Source of the DNA: Vicingaceae bacterium
Lineage (GTDB): Bacteria > Bacteroidota > Bacteroidia > Flavobacteriales_E > Vicingaceae
Assembly (NCBI GenBank): GCA_026003395.1
Contig: BPHE01000019.1
Span: 1 to 37,556, forward strand
Reading direction: 5' to 3'
Length of the DNA stretch: 37,556 nucleotides
The notes under the pieces were generated by a model, which was not told where the DNA came from, ran no database searches, and saw only the letters and a program-made list of their open reading frames with translations. The position numbers and the translations under genes were made by a program. Positions within the stretch are counted from its first letter, which is position 1. Each line of letters begins with the position of its first letter. Positions 9,747 through 17,774 of this stretch are shown here, one piece after another.

Positions 9747-10787
9747 ATGAAATTTATAGATTTACGAAGTGACACGGTGACAAAGCCGTCCGGAGAAATG
9801 CTGGAATTTATGTTGAAAGCCGAGGTGGGGGATGATGTGTTGGGTGAAGATCCTACGGTAAGAGAGTTGGAAAAGATGGCCGCCGACATCACCGGAAAAG
9901 AAGATGCACTTTTTTGTCCATCGGGAACAATGGCCAACCAAATTGCCATAAAAGTATGGACGTCAAGCCCCGGAGAGATGATTGTCCACGAATACAGCCA
10001 TGTGTTGTTATATGAAGGCGGAGGTCCGGCGTTTCATTCGGGTTTGACTGCCAAAACCATCAAAGGGGGCAATGGGTTGTTTGATGATACTGCAGTAGAA
10101 TCATTGATCAATCCCGATGATATCCATTTTCCTCCAACCCAATTGATTGTTGTGGAAAATTCGTGTAATAAAGGAGGAGGAAGTGCTTGGCCTATTGAAA
10201 ACGTAAAAAAAATAAAAGATTTATCCGAAAAGCATGGGTTAAAAGTGCATTTAGACGGTGCTCGATTATTCAATGCATGTATAGCAGCAGGTTATAGTGC
10301 CCGGGATTTTTGTTCTTACGTCGATTCGGTGAGCATTTGTTTGTCGAAAGGACTGGGTGCTCCTCTTGGAAGCGTATTATGTGGAAATGGGCAATTCATC
10401 AAATCTTCGCGTAGAATCAGAAAACTTTTTGGTGGAGGGATGAGACAGGCAGGATATATGGCTGCCTGCGGCATTTTTGCCTTGCAAAACAATATTGATC
10501 GTTTGGAACAAGACCACAAACATGCATACAAGTTGGCAGAAACGTTGCAAAAGCTTAAATTGGCCGATGAGATAAAACCCGTGCAAACAAATATTATTTT
10601 ATATCGCCCTTCTGTAGAGTCATCAATTTGGATAAATTTGTTGGAAAAATTCTCCATTGGTTATACCCGTATGGGTGAATGGTTCAGATGGGTGACGCAT
10701 TTAAATATTACCGTTGAGGATATTCAGGACTTAAAAAATAGATTAAATTCCATAAAAAATGAAATTTCCCAAAAAAATTTTGCTTAA
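9747..10787 (+). CDS. Low-specificity L-threonine aldolase
   Basis: A PLP-dependent enzyme cleaving threonine or allo-threonine to glycine and acetaldehyde (fold type I). The start MKFIDLRSDTVTKPS at 9747 matches the family N terminus; a TTG nine codons upstream is less likely. Other motifs are GEDPTVRELE, FCPSGTMANQIAIKV, the aromatic/histidine loop VHEYSHVLLYEGGG, LKVHLDGARLFNA and the Schiff-base lysine K201 in CLSKGLGAPLGS. Length (346 aa) is normal. Its 3' end overlaps the next gene, an LpxD-type acyltransferase, by 29 nt in another frame, so the two are translationally linked although metabolically unrelated. Confidence 0.93.
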   Translation: MKFIDLRSDTVTKPSGEMLEFMLKAEVGDDVLGEDPTVRELEKMAADITGKEDALFCPSGTMANQIAIKVWTSSPGEMIVHEYSHVLLYEGGGPAFHSGLTAKTIKGGNGLFDDTAVESLINPDDIHFPPTQLIVVENSCNKGGGSAWPIENVKKIKDLSEKHGLKVHLDGARLFNACIAAGYSARDFCSYVDSVSICLSKGLGAPLGSVLCGNGQFIKSSRRIRKLFGGGMRQAGYMAACGIFALQNNIDRLEQDHKHAYKLAETLQKLKLADEIKPVQTNIILYRPSVESSIWINLLEKFSIGYTRMGEWFRWVTHLNITVEDIQDLKNRLNSIKNEISQKNFA

Positions 10788-11697
10788 GGATCTTGCCAAG
10801 TTATTGGGAAGGCCTTATGTCGGTGATGGTGATATGCCGGTGGAAGGCATAAACGAAATTCATCGGGTAGAACAAGGAGACATTATGTTTGTGGATCATC
10901 CCAAATACTATAAAAAAGCATTGGAATCTCCTGCCACATTTATCATCATCAATCAAGAAGTTGAATGTCCGCCCGGAAAAGGACTGATCATCAGCCCGTC
11001 CCCTTTTGATGATTATAATTTCATAGTAAGTTATTTTTTCGACAGGGAAATCAACATTCACAAGATTCATCCGACAGCAAAGGTCCATCCTTCTGCTATC
11101 GTGCATTCAACAGCGGTTATAGGACCCAACTGTATAGTGGAAGCCGGATGTGTAATCCATCCGAATGTAACGTTATATGAAAACGTCATTATAAAATCCT
11201 ACAGCATCATACATGCATCAACAGTGATTGGATCAGATGGGTTTTATTATAAGCGGAAAGAGGGCAGCCAATACGTAAAATTGAACAATTGTGGTGGTGT
11301 AATCATTGAAGAGAATTGCGAAATAGGAGCCAATTGCACAATAGACAAAGGGGTATCGTCCTACACCAAGATAGGAAAAGGCACAAAAATCGACAACTTG
11401 GTTCATATTGGCCATGATACGGTCATCGGTGAGAATTGTTTGATTGCTGCACAAGTAGGAATAGCCGGATGTGTTACTATTGGCAACAGGGTCACACTTT
11501 GGGGACAAGTCGGCATCACAAGCGGCATTCATATTGGTGACGATGCGGTGGTTTATGCCCAATCGGGCGTAGATAAATCCATTGATGGAGGAAAAAAATA
11601 TTTTGGATCACCGGCCGGCGAAGCATCTCAAAAATTCAGGGAATTGGCAGGAATAAAACAGTTGTTGGAGTGGTTTAAAAGTGAAAAAAGATTATGA
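10759..11697 (+). CDS. lpxD: UDP-3-O-acylglucosamine N-acyltransferase-like protein (LpxD type)
   Basis: LpxD adds the N-linked hydroxyacyl chain to UDP-3-O-acyl-GlcN in lipid A synthesis. The 312-aa protein has the N-terminal uridine-binding domain (about 1-98, with INEIHRVEQGDIMFVDHPKYY) and a left-handed beta-helix of hexapeptide repeats (about 100-285). Conserved elements are IGANCTIDKG and the catalytic histidine H219 in VHIGHDTVIG, followed by the C-terminal helix SQKFRELAGIKQL. It is shorter than typical LpxD (about 340 aa). Many Bacteroidota have two LpxD-like genes, the main one beside lpxC, so this may be the secondary paralogue. It starts inside the threonine aldolase gene and overlaps the phosphatase by 4 nt. 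Confidence 0.85.
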   Translation: MKFPKKILLKDLAKLLGRPYVGDGDMPVEGINEIHRVEQGDIMFVDHPKYYKKALESPATFIIINQEVECPPGKGLIISPSPFDDYNFIVSYFFDREINIHKIHPTAKVHPSAIVHSTAVIGPNCIVEAGCVIHPNVTLYENVIIKSYSIIHASTVIGSDGFYYKRKEGSQYVKLNNCGGVIIEENCEIGANCTIDKGVSSYTKIGKGTKIDNLVHIGHDTVIGENCLIAAQVGIAGCVTIGNRVTLWGQVGITSGIHIGDDAVVYAQSGVDKSIDGGKKYFGSPAGEASQKFRELAGIKQLLEWFKSEKRL

Positions 11698-12908
11698 AAA
11701 CACGCAAACACAATCTTTCCCAGTATAAGTTGAATGTATTAAAAGATTTGACATTTGCCATAAACAACAATGCCACCAAGGAAGAATTGATCGATTTCTT
11801 TTTAATGGAGGTGGCTCATCGATTGGGGATTCAAAGAATTTTGTTGTATATTAAAAATAAAGGAGAGTGGGAAAATGTTATACGAAGAAATGTTGACGAA
11901 AAACTCGCCAAACAGATAAGACCCGAAGTGGATCTTCCCGAAACCAAGGACATAGTGGTCATTAGCCCTGAAAAATATCCGGATTTGAAAGATTTCGATA
12001 TCATTATTCCGGTTCATCATAACGATGAAATTCTTGCATATTTGATCATTGGGGACATTATGCCGGAAATTCTAGGGTTGAGTCCGAGTATCAAACATTT
12101 GGCGTTTATTCAAACATTGTTGAATATTATCATTGTTGCGATTGAAAATAAACGGCTTTCAAAAGAAAGCATGCAACAAGCCATTCAAAAAAAAGAAATG
12201 GACCTTGCCTCTGCCATGCAGCAAAAATTAATTCCATTGGAATTGCCCGGAGATGAGTATTTTTCTGTGGCAAGTTTGTATGTTCCGCATCAATTTATAG
12301 GGGGAGATTATTTTGACTTTTTTCGCATCAGTCATGATACATTCTTGTTTTGTATTGCCGATGTTTCGGGCAAGGGCATACCTGCTGCATTGATTATGTC
12401 AAACCTTCAAGCAGCCATAAAAATTATCATACAGTATACGCAAGATTTGGAGGAAATAGTCAGAAAACTCAATTCATTGATTTATGAAAATACCAAAGGA
12501 GAAAAGTTCATTACCTTTTTTATTTGCAAATATTCTTTGACCGAAAACAAAATGGAATACATCAATTGCGCCCATTTCCCGCCGATATTTATAGATAAGG
12601 ACGAGTTGCATTATTTAAACAGTGGAGCCATCATGCTGGGGGCATTTCCTGATATGAAAGAAATAGAAACAGGTTCTGTTTTGACTTCACCGGGAGCCAT
12701 TTTAATTGCATATACCGATGGTGTTTGTGAACTTCAGAATAATGAACAACAGCCATTTGGTATAGAAAGATTGGCCCGGATTGTTTTTGACAACAGGCAT
12801 CAACCAATTAATCAAATTGTAAAAAAAATTGAAGATGCATTATGGAATTATGCCGGAGAAAATGGGCCCGGCGACGATATTACTTTAATAGGCATCAAGA
12901 GAAAATAA
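11694..12908 (+). CDS. GAF-like/SpoIIE (RsbU-type PP2C) serine phosphatase
   Basis: A 404-aa cytoplasmic signalling phosphatase. Residues about 10-165 look like a GAF-type sensor domain (VAHRLGIQRILLYIKNKGEWENV...), joined by a short helix with QKKEMDLASAMQQKLIP to a SpoIIE/PP2C domain (about 195-403). Metal-binding acidic motifs are all present: IGGDYFDFF, IADVSGKGIPAALIMSNL, AYTDGV and GPGDDITLIGI. Such proteins dephosphorylate anti-sigma-antagonists or other phosphoproteins in partner-switch systems, but no STAS or anti-sigma kinase gene is near. The 4-nt ATGA overlap with the LpxD-type gene indicates coupled translation. The ligand and target are unknown. Confidence 0.9.
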   Translation: MKTRKHNLSQYKLNVLKDLTFAINNNATKEELIDFFLMEVAHRLGIQRILLYIKNKGEWENVIRRNVDEKLAKQIRPEVDLPETKDIVVISPEKYPDLKDFDIIIPVHHNDEILAYLIIGDIMPEILGLSPSIKHLAFIQTLLNIIIVAIENKRLSKESMQQAIQKKEMDLASAMQQKLIPLELPGDEYFSVASLYVPHQFIGGDYFDFFRISHDTFLFCIADVSGKGIPAALIMSNLQAAIKIIIQYTQDLEEIVRKLNSLIYENTKGEKFITFFICKYSLTENKMEYINCAHFPPIFIDKDELHYLNSGAIMLGAFPDMKEIETGSVLTSPGAILIAYTDGVCELQNNEQQPFGIERLARIVFDNRHQPINQIVKKIEDALWNYAGENGPGDDITLIGIKRK

Positions 12909-12911
12909 CCT

Positions 12912-14042
12912 TCAAAAGTAATATTTCCGGTAAATCAATTCAGGTAAAAATCCCCATCGGGTTGCCAGTTTGACAATTGGTCTGATTTTCTTGATCAAAG
13001 CATAATAAGTGGGATAATCGAGAAAAGTTTTGTTGGGAGCTCTCATTATTTTTTCAAAATCTACGGAGCTTATATCTAATTTTTGACAAACATATTCAAC
13101 AATCTCGGAGCGAAATGGATAGGGAGTTTTTAAAATTTCAAGAGCTTCTGCCCTGCTTATGACACCATTGAGAATCATAGCAGATAGTTCGGTTTTTCTT
13201 TTGTCAATATTGAATTTTTTTGGTAAATAATATGATTGAACAAAATGTGTGAAAATGGATTCATGATGATGACCACCATAATCATGCCAATGAAGTTTTT
13301 CTTTTAGCTCTTGTTTTGCGTGTGGTTTTTTATAATCAAAATAATTTAAAAACGGAACTACTTTAATTCCTCTCAAGATATTGAAATAAAAAAGATCAAA
13401 GAGCGTGAAGTTTGGGTATTTTTTTAGTTTTTTCCGGTTAAAAATTTTATAAACCGAAGAAATATACCGTCCATCCATATATGTCCAACCAATAGGCATC
13501 AAGAATTCATTGCGAAAAGAATGCCCGTTTAAAACATATTTTATCCCTTCTTTTGCTGCTGTTTTTATCAATACTGAATGTATCGCCACATCGGCAGGGA
13601 TGTCCACATCCGGTACGGACGCTTTCAAAAAGGCAACCTGAAGCGCTTTAAATTCTTCCCAATCCAGAACATAGGTCACAAGAGGCACATTTAGTTTGTT
13701 GCAGGCATTTTTGATATTCTTCACTGCTTCAACGGAATTCCAGCCCGTATCGCAGTGTACTGCCAGGGGTTTTAATCCACATTCCACTGCCTTAAGCAAT
13801 GTGTATGTACTGTCTGTGCCTCCACTTACTCCGACAACACAATCAAACTCCTTTTTTTTTCCTGAGGATTTAATTTCTTTAATGAGATTTTCCAACAATG
13901 GCGAGTATCCATTGATGATGGGGTATTGCCGGTCGAGCCATTCATAGATTTTTACATAATGACACACGCCGTTTTCGTCGAAAGTAATACCGGGTATTGT
14001 GGTATCTAAAACAGTTTTGCTGCAAATCCTTGGACGATTCAT
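12912..14042 (-). CDS. N-acetyl sugar amidotransferase homologue (WbpG/PseA-like), cysteine motif degenerate
   Basis: This resembles the PP-loop amidotransferases that, with HisH/HisF-like partners, convert an acetamido group of a nucleotide sugar to an acetamidino group in surface polysaccharide or glycan synthesis. The ATP-binding PP-loop SGGTDST (73-79) is intact, followed by LAVHCDTGWNS and LNGHSFRNEF. The N-terminal cysteine ribbon expected as CxxC...CxxC here reads CSKT (C7, T10) and CHYV (C27, V30), so the second cysteine of each pair is gone. No HisH/HisF-type gene or polysaccharide locus is nearby. It overlaps the MazG-like gene by 4 nt and is last in the run. An altered substrate is plausible. 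Confidence 0.8.
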   Translation of the reverse strand: MNRPRICSKTVLDTTIPGITFDENGVCHYVKIYEWLDRQYPIINGYSPLLENLIKEIKSSGKKKEFDCVVGVSGGTDSTYTLLKAVECGLKPLAVHCDTGWNSVEAVKNIKNACNKLNVPLVTYVLDWEEFKALQVAFLKASVPDVDIPADVAIHSVLIKTAAKEGIKYVLNGHSFRNEFLMPIGWTYMDGRYISSVYKIFNRKKLKKYPNFTLFDLFYFNILRGIKVVPFLNYFDYKKPHAKQELKEKLHWHDYGGHHHESIFTHFVQSYYLPKKFNIDKRKTELSAMILNGVISRAEALEILKTPYPFRSEIVEYVCQKLDISSVDFEKIMRAPNKTFLDYPTYYALIKKIRPIVKLATRWGFLPELIYRKYYF

Positions 14043-14386
14043 CGGGTTAATTTCTTATTATTTTTATGTCGTGTTTTATCCCTTTGGTATTTTTTATTCA
14101 GATTATTAAGAAACGCTTCGCTCAAATTAATGCCGGTTTGATTGGCTATGCATACCAAAACGAACAAGACATCGGCGAGTTCGTCGGCCAACTCTTTGTT
14201 TTTTTCTCCCGGTTTTGAATTTTGTTCTCCAAATTGTCGGGCCATAATTCTGGCTACTTCTCCCACTTCTTCGGTCAGTAAAGCAAGGTTGGTCAATTCA
14301 TTGAAATATCTGACCCCACAGTTTTGTATCCATTGGTCTACTTGTTTCTGGACCTCCTCGAGCGTAATGTTTTCTTTACTTTTCAT
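14039..14386 (-). CDS. MazG-like nucleotide pyrophosphohydrolase
   Basis: A 115-aa all-alpha NTP pyrophosphatase, probably a housekeeping enzyme removing aberrant nucleotides. The conserved EE-x-GE motif (LTEEVGEVARIMARQFG) and the second acidic motif (ELADELADVLFVLVCIANQTGI) that bind Mg2+ are intact. Size and sequence fit the small single-domain MazG-like class common in Bacteroidota rather than two-domain MazG. The basic C-terminal tail KTRHKNNKKLTR is unremarkable. It directly abuts dtd upstream and overlaps the amidotransferase homologue as ATGA downstream, so all three are co-translated. Substrate preference cannot be told. Confidence 0.88.
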   Translation of the reverse strand: MKSKENITLEEVQKQVDQWIQNCGVRYFNELTNLALLTEEVGEVARIMARQFGEQNSKPGEKNKELADELADVLFVLVCIANQTGINLSEAFLNNLNKKYQRDKTRHKNNKKLTR

Positions 14387-14839
14387 TTATTCTTTGTTTT
14401 TTGAATCAATTATTATTGTTACCGGTCCGTCATTAATAAGCTTTACTTTCATATCTGCTCCAAAAATGCCTGTTTGGATGTTTTTTCCAACATAAGCAGA
14501 TAGCATTTTACAAAAATTTTCAAATAACCGGGCGGCTATTTCGGGTGGTGCCGAACGTACAAACGAAGGTCGATTGCCTTTTTTTGTAGATGCATACAAC
14601 GTAAATTGGCTAACAGCCAACACATCTCCGTCAATATCCATTACAGATAAATTCATTTTGCCTTCATTATCAGAAAAAATTCTCAATCGGGAAATTTTAC
14701 CTGTCATCCGGGTCAGGTCTTGTTCATTATCTGATGCTTCAAAAGCACACAGCAAAAGAAGGCCTTTGCCGATGCTTGCAATGGTTTTTCCTTCGACATC
14801 CACCGAAGCACTCAATACTCTTTGTATTACTACTCTCAT
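14387..14839 (-). CDS. dtd: D-aminoacyl-tRNA deacylase
   Basis: Dtd hydrolyses D-aminoacyl-tRNAs (and mischarged glycyl-tRNA), recycling tRNA and keeping protein synthesis homochiral. The 150-aa protein has the hallmark N terminus MRVVIQRVLSASV, the catalytic SQFTLYAST motif and the C-terminal NDGPVTI (family NGPVT) that forms the cross-dimer active site with the Gly-cisPro pair. Length is normal. It sits 5 nt after rsgA and abuts the MazG-like gene, in a run of translation and nucleotide housekeeping genes. Confidence 0.96.
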   Translation of the reverse strand: MRVVIQRVLSASVDVEGKTIASIGKGLLLLCAFEASDNEQDLTRMTGKISRLRIFSDNEGKMNLSVMDIDGDVLAVSQFTLYASTKKGNRPSFVRSAPPEIAARLFENFCKMLSAYVGKNIQTGIFGADMKVKLINDGPVTIIIDSKNKE

Positions 14840-14844
14840 AGTTT

Positions 14845-15786
14845 TTAAGCATATTCATCCCTTCTGTATGGGTCATTGTTGTCATCAAAATAGAGATCCA
14901 AATATGACTGATAACGGGAAGGTGCAATTTTACCTTCTTCAAGCGCAGCCAACACGGCGCATCCGGGCTCGTTAATATGTCTGCAGTCGTTAAATTTACA
15001 TTGGTTAAGGTAAATACGCATCTCCGGGAAATAGTGCGAAAGATGTTGCTTTTCAATGTCTACCGGGGCAAAAGCGCGTAATCCCGGCGTGTCAATAAGT
15101 TGTGCTCCAAAAGATAAACGGTACATTTGTGCAAAAGTTGTGGTGTGTTTGCCTGTGAGATGTTGTGCAGATATTTCTCCGATTCTGACTTGAAGTTCCG
15201 GGGCAATGGCTTTTAACAAGGATGATTTGCCTGTGCCTGAATTACCGGTCATGACACAAACTTTGTTTTTCATTTTTTCTTTGACGATCTCCAGTCCTGT
15301 ATGTGTAACGGCAGAGACCGGGATGCATTCGTAGCCAATCGATTCGTAAACATCTTTCCAATAAGAGAGCTCCATTTGGTCGTCTTCATCATACAGGTCA
15401 ATTTTATTAAACACAATTGCGGCAGGAATTCTGAACGATTCTACAGCCACAAGCAGACGGTCAATAAAGGCAGGCAATACTTTGGGCAATTTGATGGTAA
15501 AGAAAATTAAAGCAAGGTCAACATTTGAAGCAATGATATGATAACGTCGCGATAATTTTGTGGCTTTGCGTAAGATATAATTTTTTCGAGGATAGATTTG
15601 GGTGATGACTCCTTTTTGTTTTTCTTCATTCCATTCAAAAGCCACGTGATCGCCTACGGCTATGGGATTGGTCAATTGATGCTCATCAAGCCGATATTTG
15701 CCTTTTAAGACACAAATGTATTGTTTGAGATCCTCTCCTTCAATCCAATGTAAGTTGCCGGTTGTTTTTACGACTACACCTTTCAT
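14845..15786 (-). CDS. rsgA: Small ribosomal subunit biogenesis GTPase RsgA
   Basis: RsgA is a circularly permuted GTPase that checks late 30S subunit maturation. Order of motifs confirms the permutation: N-terminal OB fold (about 1-70), then G4 NKIDL, G1 GNSGTGKSSLL and G3 DTPG, followed by the zinc-binding CKFNDCRHINEPGC. The switch-preceding region FAQMYRLSFGAQLIDTPGLRAF is typical. It is 313 aa, as expected for Bacteroidota. It follows thyA by 15 nt and precedes dtd by 5 nt. Confidence 0.96.
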   Translation of the reverse strand: MKGVVVKTTGNLHWIEGEDLKQYICVLKGKYRLDEHQLTNPIAVGDHVAFEWNEEKQKGVITQIYPRKNYILRKATKLSRRYHIIASNVDLALIFFTIKLPKVLPAFIDRLLVAVESFRIPAAIVFNKIDLYDEDDQMELSYWKDVYESIGYECIPVSAVTHTGLEIVKEKMKNKVCVMTGNSGTGKSSLLKAIAPELQVRIGEISAQHLTGKHTTTFAQMYRLSFGAQLIDTPGLRAFAPVDIEKQHLSHYFPEMRIYLNQCKFNDCRHINEPGCAVLAALEEGKIAPSRYQSYLDLYFDDNNDPYRRDEYA

Positions 15787-15801
15787 AATTCAAACAAAAA
15801 A

Positions 15802-16596
15802 TTACACGGCAACTTCGGCTCTAATATGCGGATGTGGATCATATCCCTCCAATTGAAAATCATCATATGTAAAGTCAAAAATATTTTTTATCTCAGGGTT
15901 TAATTTCATTTTTGGCAATGGTCTGAAATCGCGTGAAAGTTGCAATTTGGCTTGTTCTATGTGGTTTAGATATAAATGGGCGTCTCCAAGAGTATGGATA
16001 AATTCTCCGGGTTGGAGGTTACAAACTTGTGCCACCATCATGGTCAACAATGCGTATGATGCTATGTTGAAAGGCACACCCAAAAATGTGTCTGCACTTC
16101 TTTGATACAATTGACAGGATAATTTACCGTCGGCTACATAAAACTGAAACAAAATATGACAGGGAGGCAAGGCCATTTGATCGATTAGTGCAACATTCCA
16201 GGCGCTAACAATTAACCTGCGTGAATCAGGATTGGTTTTTATTTGTTCGATGACGTTGGTTATTTGATCGATGTGTCCGCCATGGTAATCAGGCCAGCTT
16301 CTCCATTGATAACCATAAACAGGCCCCAAATTTCCGTTTTCATCGGCCCATTCATCCCAGATGGTCACACCGTTTTGATGTAAATATGCAATGTTGGTTT
16401 CTCCTTTTAAAAACCACAATAATTCGTGAATGATCGATTTTACGTGTAATTTTTTGGTGGTTACCAAAGGAAATCCCTTTTGTAAATCAAACCGCATTTG
16501 ATAACCAAAAACACTCAAAGTGCCTGTGCCGGTCCGGTCATTCTTTTTAACACCATTTTCCAGAATGTGTTTCAATAATGCATGATATTGTTCCAT
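15802..16596 (-). CDS. thyA: Thymidylate synthase
   Basis: ThyA methylates dUMP to dTMP using methylene-tetrahydrofolate. At 264 aa it has exactly the length of the Escherichia coli enzyme and the same catalytic cysteine position (C146 in [12 protein letters not shown]). The phosphate-binding RRLIVSAWN, the conserved [20 protein letters not shown] and the C-terminal [11 protein letters not shown] are present. No dihydrofolate reductase gene, the frequent partner, is in the window. It lies 14 nt downstream of a PrcB-like gene and heads the thyA-rsgA-dtd-mazG run. Confidence 0.97.
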   Translation of the reverse strand: MEQYHALLKHILENGVKKNDRTGTGTLSVFGYQMRFDLQKGFPLVTTKKLHVKSIIHELLWFLKGETNIAYLHQNGVTIWDEWADENGNLGPVYGYQWRSWPDYHGGHIDQITNVIEQIKTNPDSRRLIVSAWNVALIDQMALPPCHILFQFYVADGKLSCQLYQRSADTFLGVPFNIASYALLTMMVAQVCNLQPGEFIHTLGDAHLYLNHIEQAKLQLSRDFRPLPKMKLNPEIKNIFDFTYDDFQLEGYDPHPHIRAEVAV

Positions 16597-16610
16597 AGTT
16601 TCTTTGATTT

Positions 16611-17081
16611 TTAATTGCTGTTTTCGGGAATGTATTCAACCCTGAATGGTTTATCTTTCCTGTTTATTTTTATCAATAAATATTGGTTTGTGATCACCGG
16701 AGTTACCGGTGAATCGATTTTTCTCTTTTTGCTTTTGAGATATAAATACAATATCACTTCATTTCTTTTTTCTTTCACATCTTTAAATCGCAAAATAGAT
16801 CCGCCGTGTGAATCTCTGCCTGAAGCAAAAAATAAAACAGCGTGTCTGTCGAAATCGATTAACGGTATGGGTTTGTCTGAAGGTTCTACGCTGTGAATGC
16901 TATCCCAAACATTTTTAAATTCAATTTGATTGTCAAGGACTCTATTTTGTGGTTTGACGTATCCTGAGGCATAAGTACCTTGTTCTATAATTTCATATTG
17001 AAATTTATTTTTGTTGGAAATACCAAAGTTTCTGCAATTGAACAAAAACATTACCGTTATCAATAACCAAAGATGCTTCAT
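16611..17081 (-). CDS. PrcB-like (PrcB_C) envelope protein, copy 1
   Basis: A 156-aa exported protein. Residues 1-16 are a short hydrophobic signal ending FLFNC, a loose lipobox with C16 as the possible lipidated residue. The mature part has the order seen in PrcB C-terminal-like domains: a central 'needed residue then W' helix (FKNVWDSIH), a PxxDF strand ([16 protein letters not shown]), a Gly-Gly turn (SHGGSILRF) and paired strands ending in [14 protein letters not shown]. It is clearly paralogous to the next gene upstream (about 17153-17627), sharing this layout and spacing. The family link is by pattern and is moderately certain; its role in the envelope is unknown. It is 14 nt upstream of thyA. 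Confidence 0.65.
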   Translation of the reverse strand: MKHLWLLITVMFLFNCRNFGISNKNKFQYEIIEQGTYASGYVKPQNRVLDNQIEFKNVWDSIHSVEPSDKPIPLIDFDRHAVLFFASGRDSHGGSILRFKDVKEKRNEVILYLYLKSKKRKIDSPVTPVITNQYLLIKINRKDKPFRVEYIPENSN

Positions 17082-17152
17082 ATTAATTTACAAAATTGCA
17101 TAAAATTCGCCTAAATATCAATTCTTTAAAATCTTTTAGAAGCCGCTTTTGT

Positions 17153-17572
17153 TCAATCGGGTTTATCAATTTTAATTATTTTGACAGGTTTATTTGTTCT
17201 GTTTATTTTGACTAAAAAATATAAATGTGTCAAAACTTCAGTAACAAAGTCGTCAGGATTGGGTGATTGCATAAAAACATGCAAGATAATTTCTTTTTCA
17301 TTTTCTTCAACATGGTGTAATTTCAATGTATATCCACCATGATTGAAAGGGCCATAAGAATAGAAAACAACCATGTTTTTATTAAAATCGATTTCCGGTA
17401 GAGGTTCCGGCATGTCTTGGTTCAAACTGTCCCATATTTGTTTAAATGTTTTGTCGGATTGTATTATTCGAAATTGTGCTTGATCAAAGGCATACGCATT
17501 CATGCCTTCTTTAATGATTTCAAAATGCAAAGGGGGAAGGTTGTTGATGGCAGTTTTTGAATCATTTTTCAT
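17153..17572 (-). CDS. PrcB-like (PrcB_C) lipoprotein, copy 2, with signal peptide out of frame
   Basis: The open frame from the ATG at 17572 gives 139 aa with no export signal, yet it is paralogous to the exported gene downstream (FKQIWDSL, PEIDFNKNMVVFYSYG, NHGGYTLKL, LVKINRTNKPVKI). Reading the same frame further upstream gives YLRILLFFACSS just before that methionine: a lipoprotein signal with lipobox FFAC, but the frame closes at a stop (17624-17626) and has no ATG. An ATG for MKRFLF lies at 17627-17625, one base out of frame, across two T runs. Removing one T from them restores MKRFLFYLRILLFFACSS. So either a frameshift mutation has cut off the lipoprotein start or there is a one-base sequence error. 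Confidence 0.7.
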   Translation of the reverse strand: MKNDSKTAINNLPPLHFEIIKEGMNAYAFDQAQFRIIQSDKTFKQIWDSLNQDMPEPLPEIDFNKNMVVFYSYGPFNHGGYTLKLHHVEENEKEIILHVFMQSPNPDDFVTEVLTHLYFLVKINRTNKPVKIIKIDKPD

Positions 17573-17642
17573 ACTGCTGCATGCAAAGAATAAAAGTATT
17601 CTGAGATAAAAATAAAAATCTTTTCATGGCAGTTAAATGTGC

Positions 17643-17774
17643 TTACATCAATCCCATGGGTGTTTTGATTCCTTTTTTTCCATTGCACTTCCGCTGTGAT
17701 GCGCATGATTGGAGCAAACCGGCCAATAAAATTAGAAGCAGGAAAAAACCTAACAATCTTTTACTTTTTTTCAT
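17643..17774 (-). CDS. 43-aa small lipoprotein
   Basis: A short gene not otherwise obvious. The ATG at 17774 overlaps the end of the GNAT gene by 14 nt in another frame. The product has a basic start (MKKSKR), a hydrophobic stretch (7-21) and a good lipobox LLQSC, giving lipidated C24 and a 20-residue basic tail containing KCNGKKGIKTPMGLM. A signal peptide with lipobox arising by chance in the correct operon slot is unlikely. The stop is 15 nt from the intended start of the downstream PrcB-like lipoprotein. I do not recognise a named family; a lysis-type or stress lipoprotein, or a small partner of the PrcB-like proteins, are possible roles (inference). Confidence 0.65.
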   Translation of the reverse strand: MKKSKRLLGFFLLLILLAGLLQSCASQRKCNGKKGIKTPMGLM

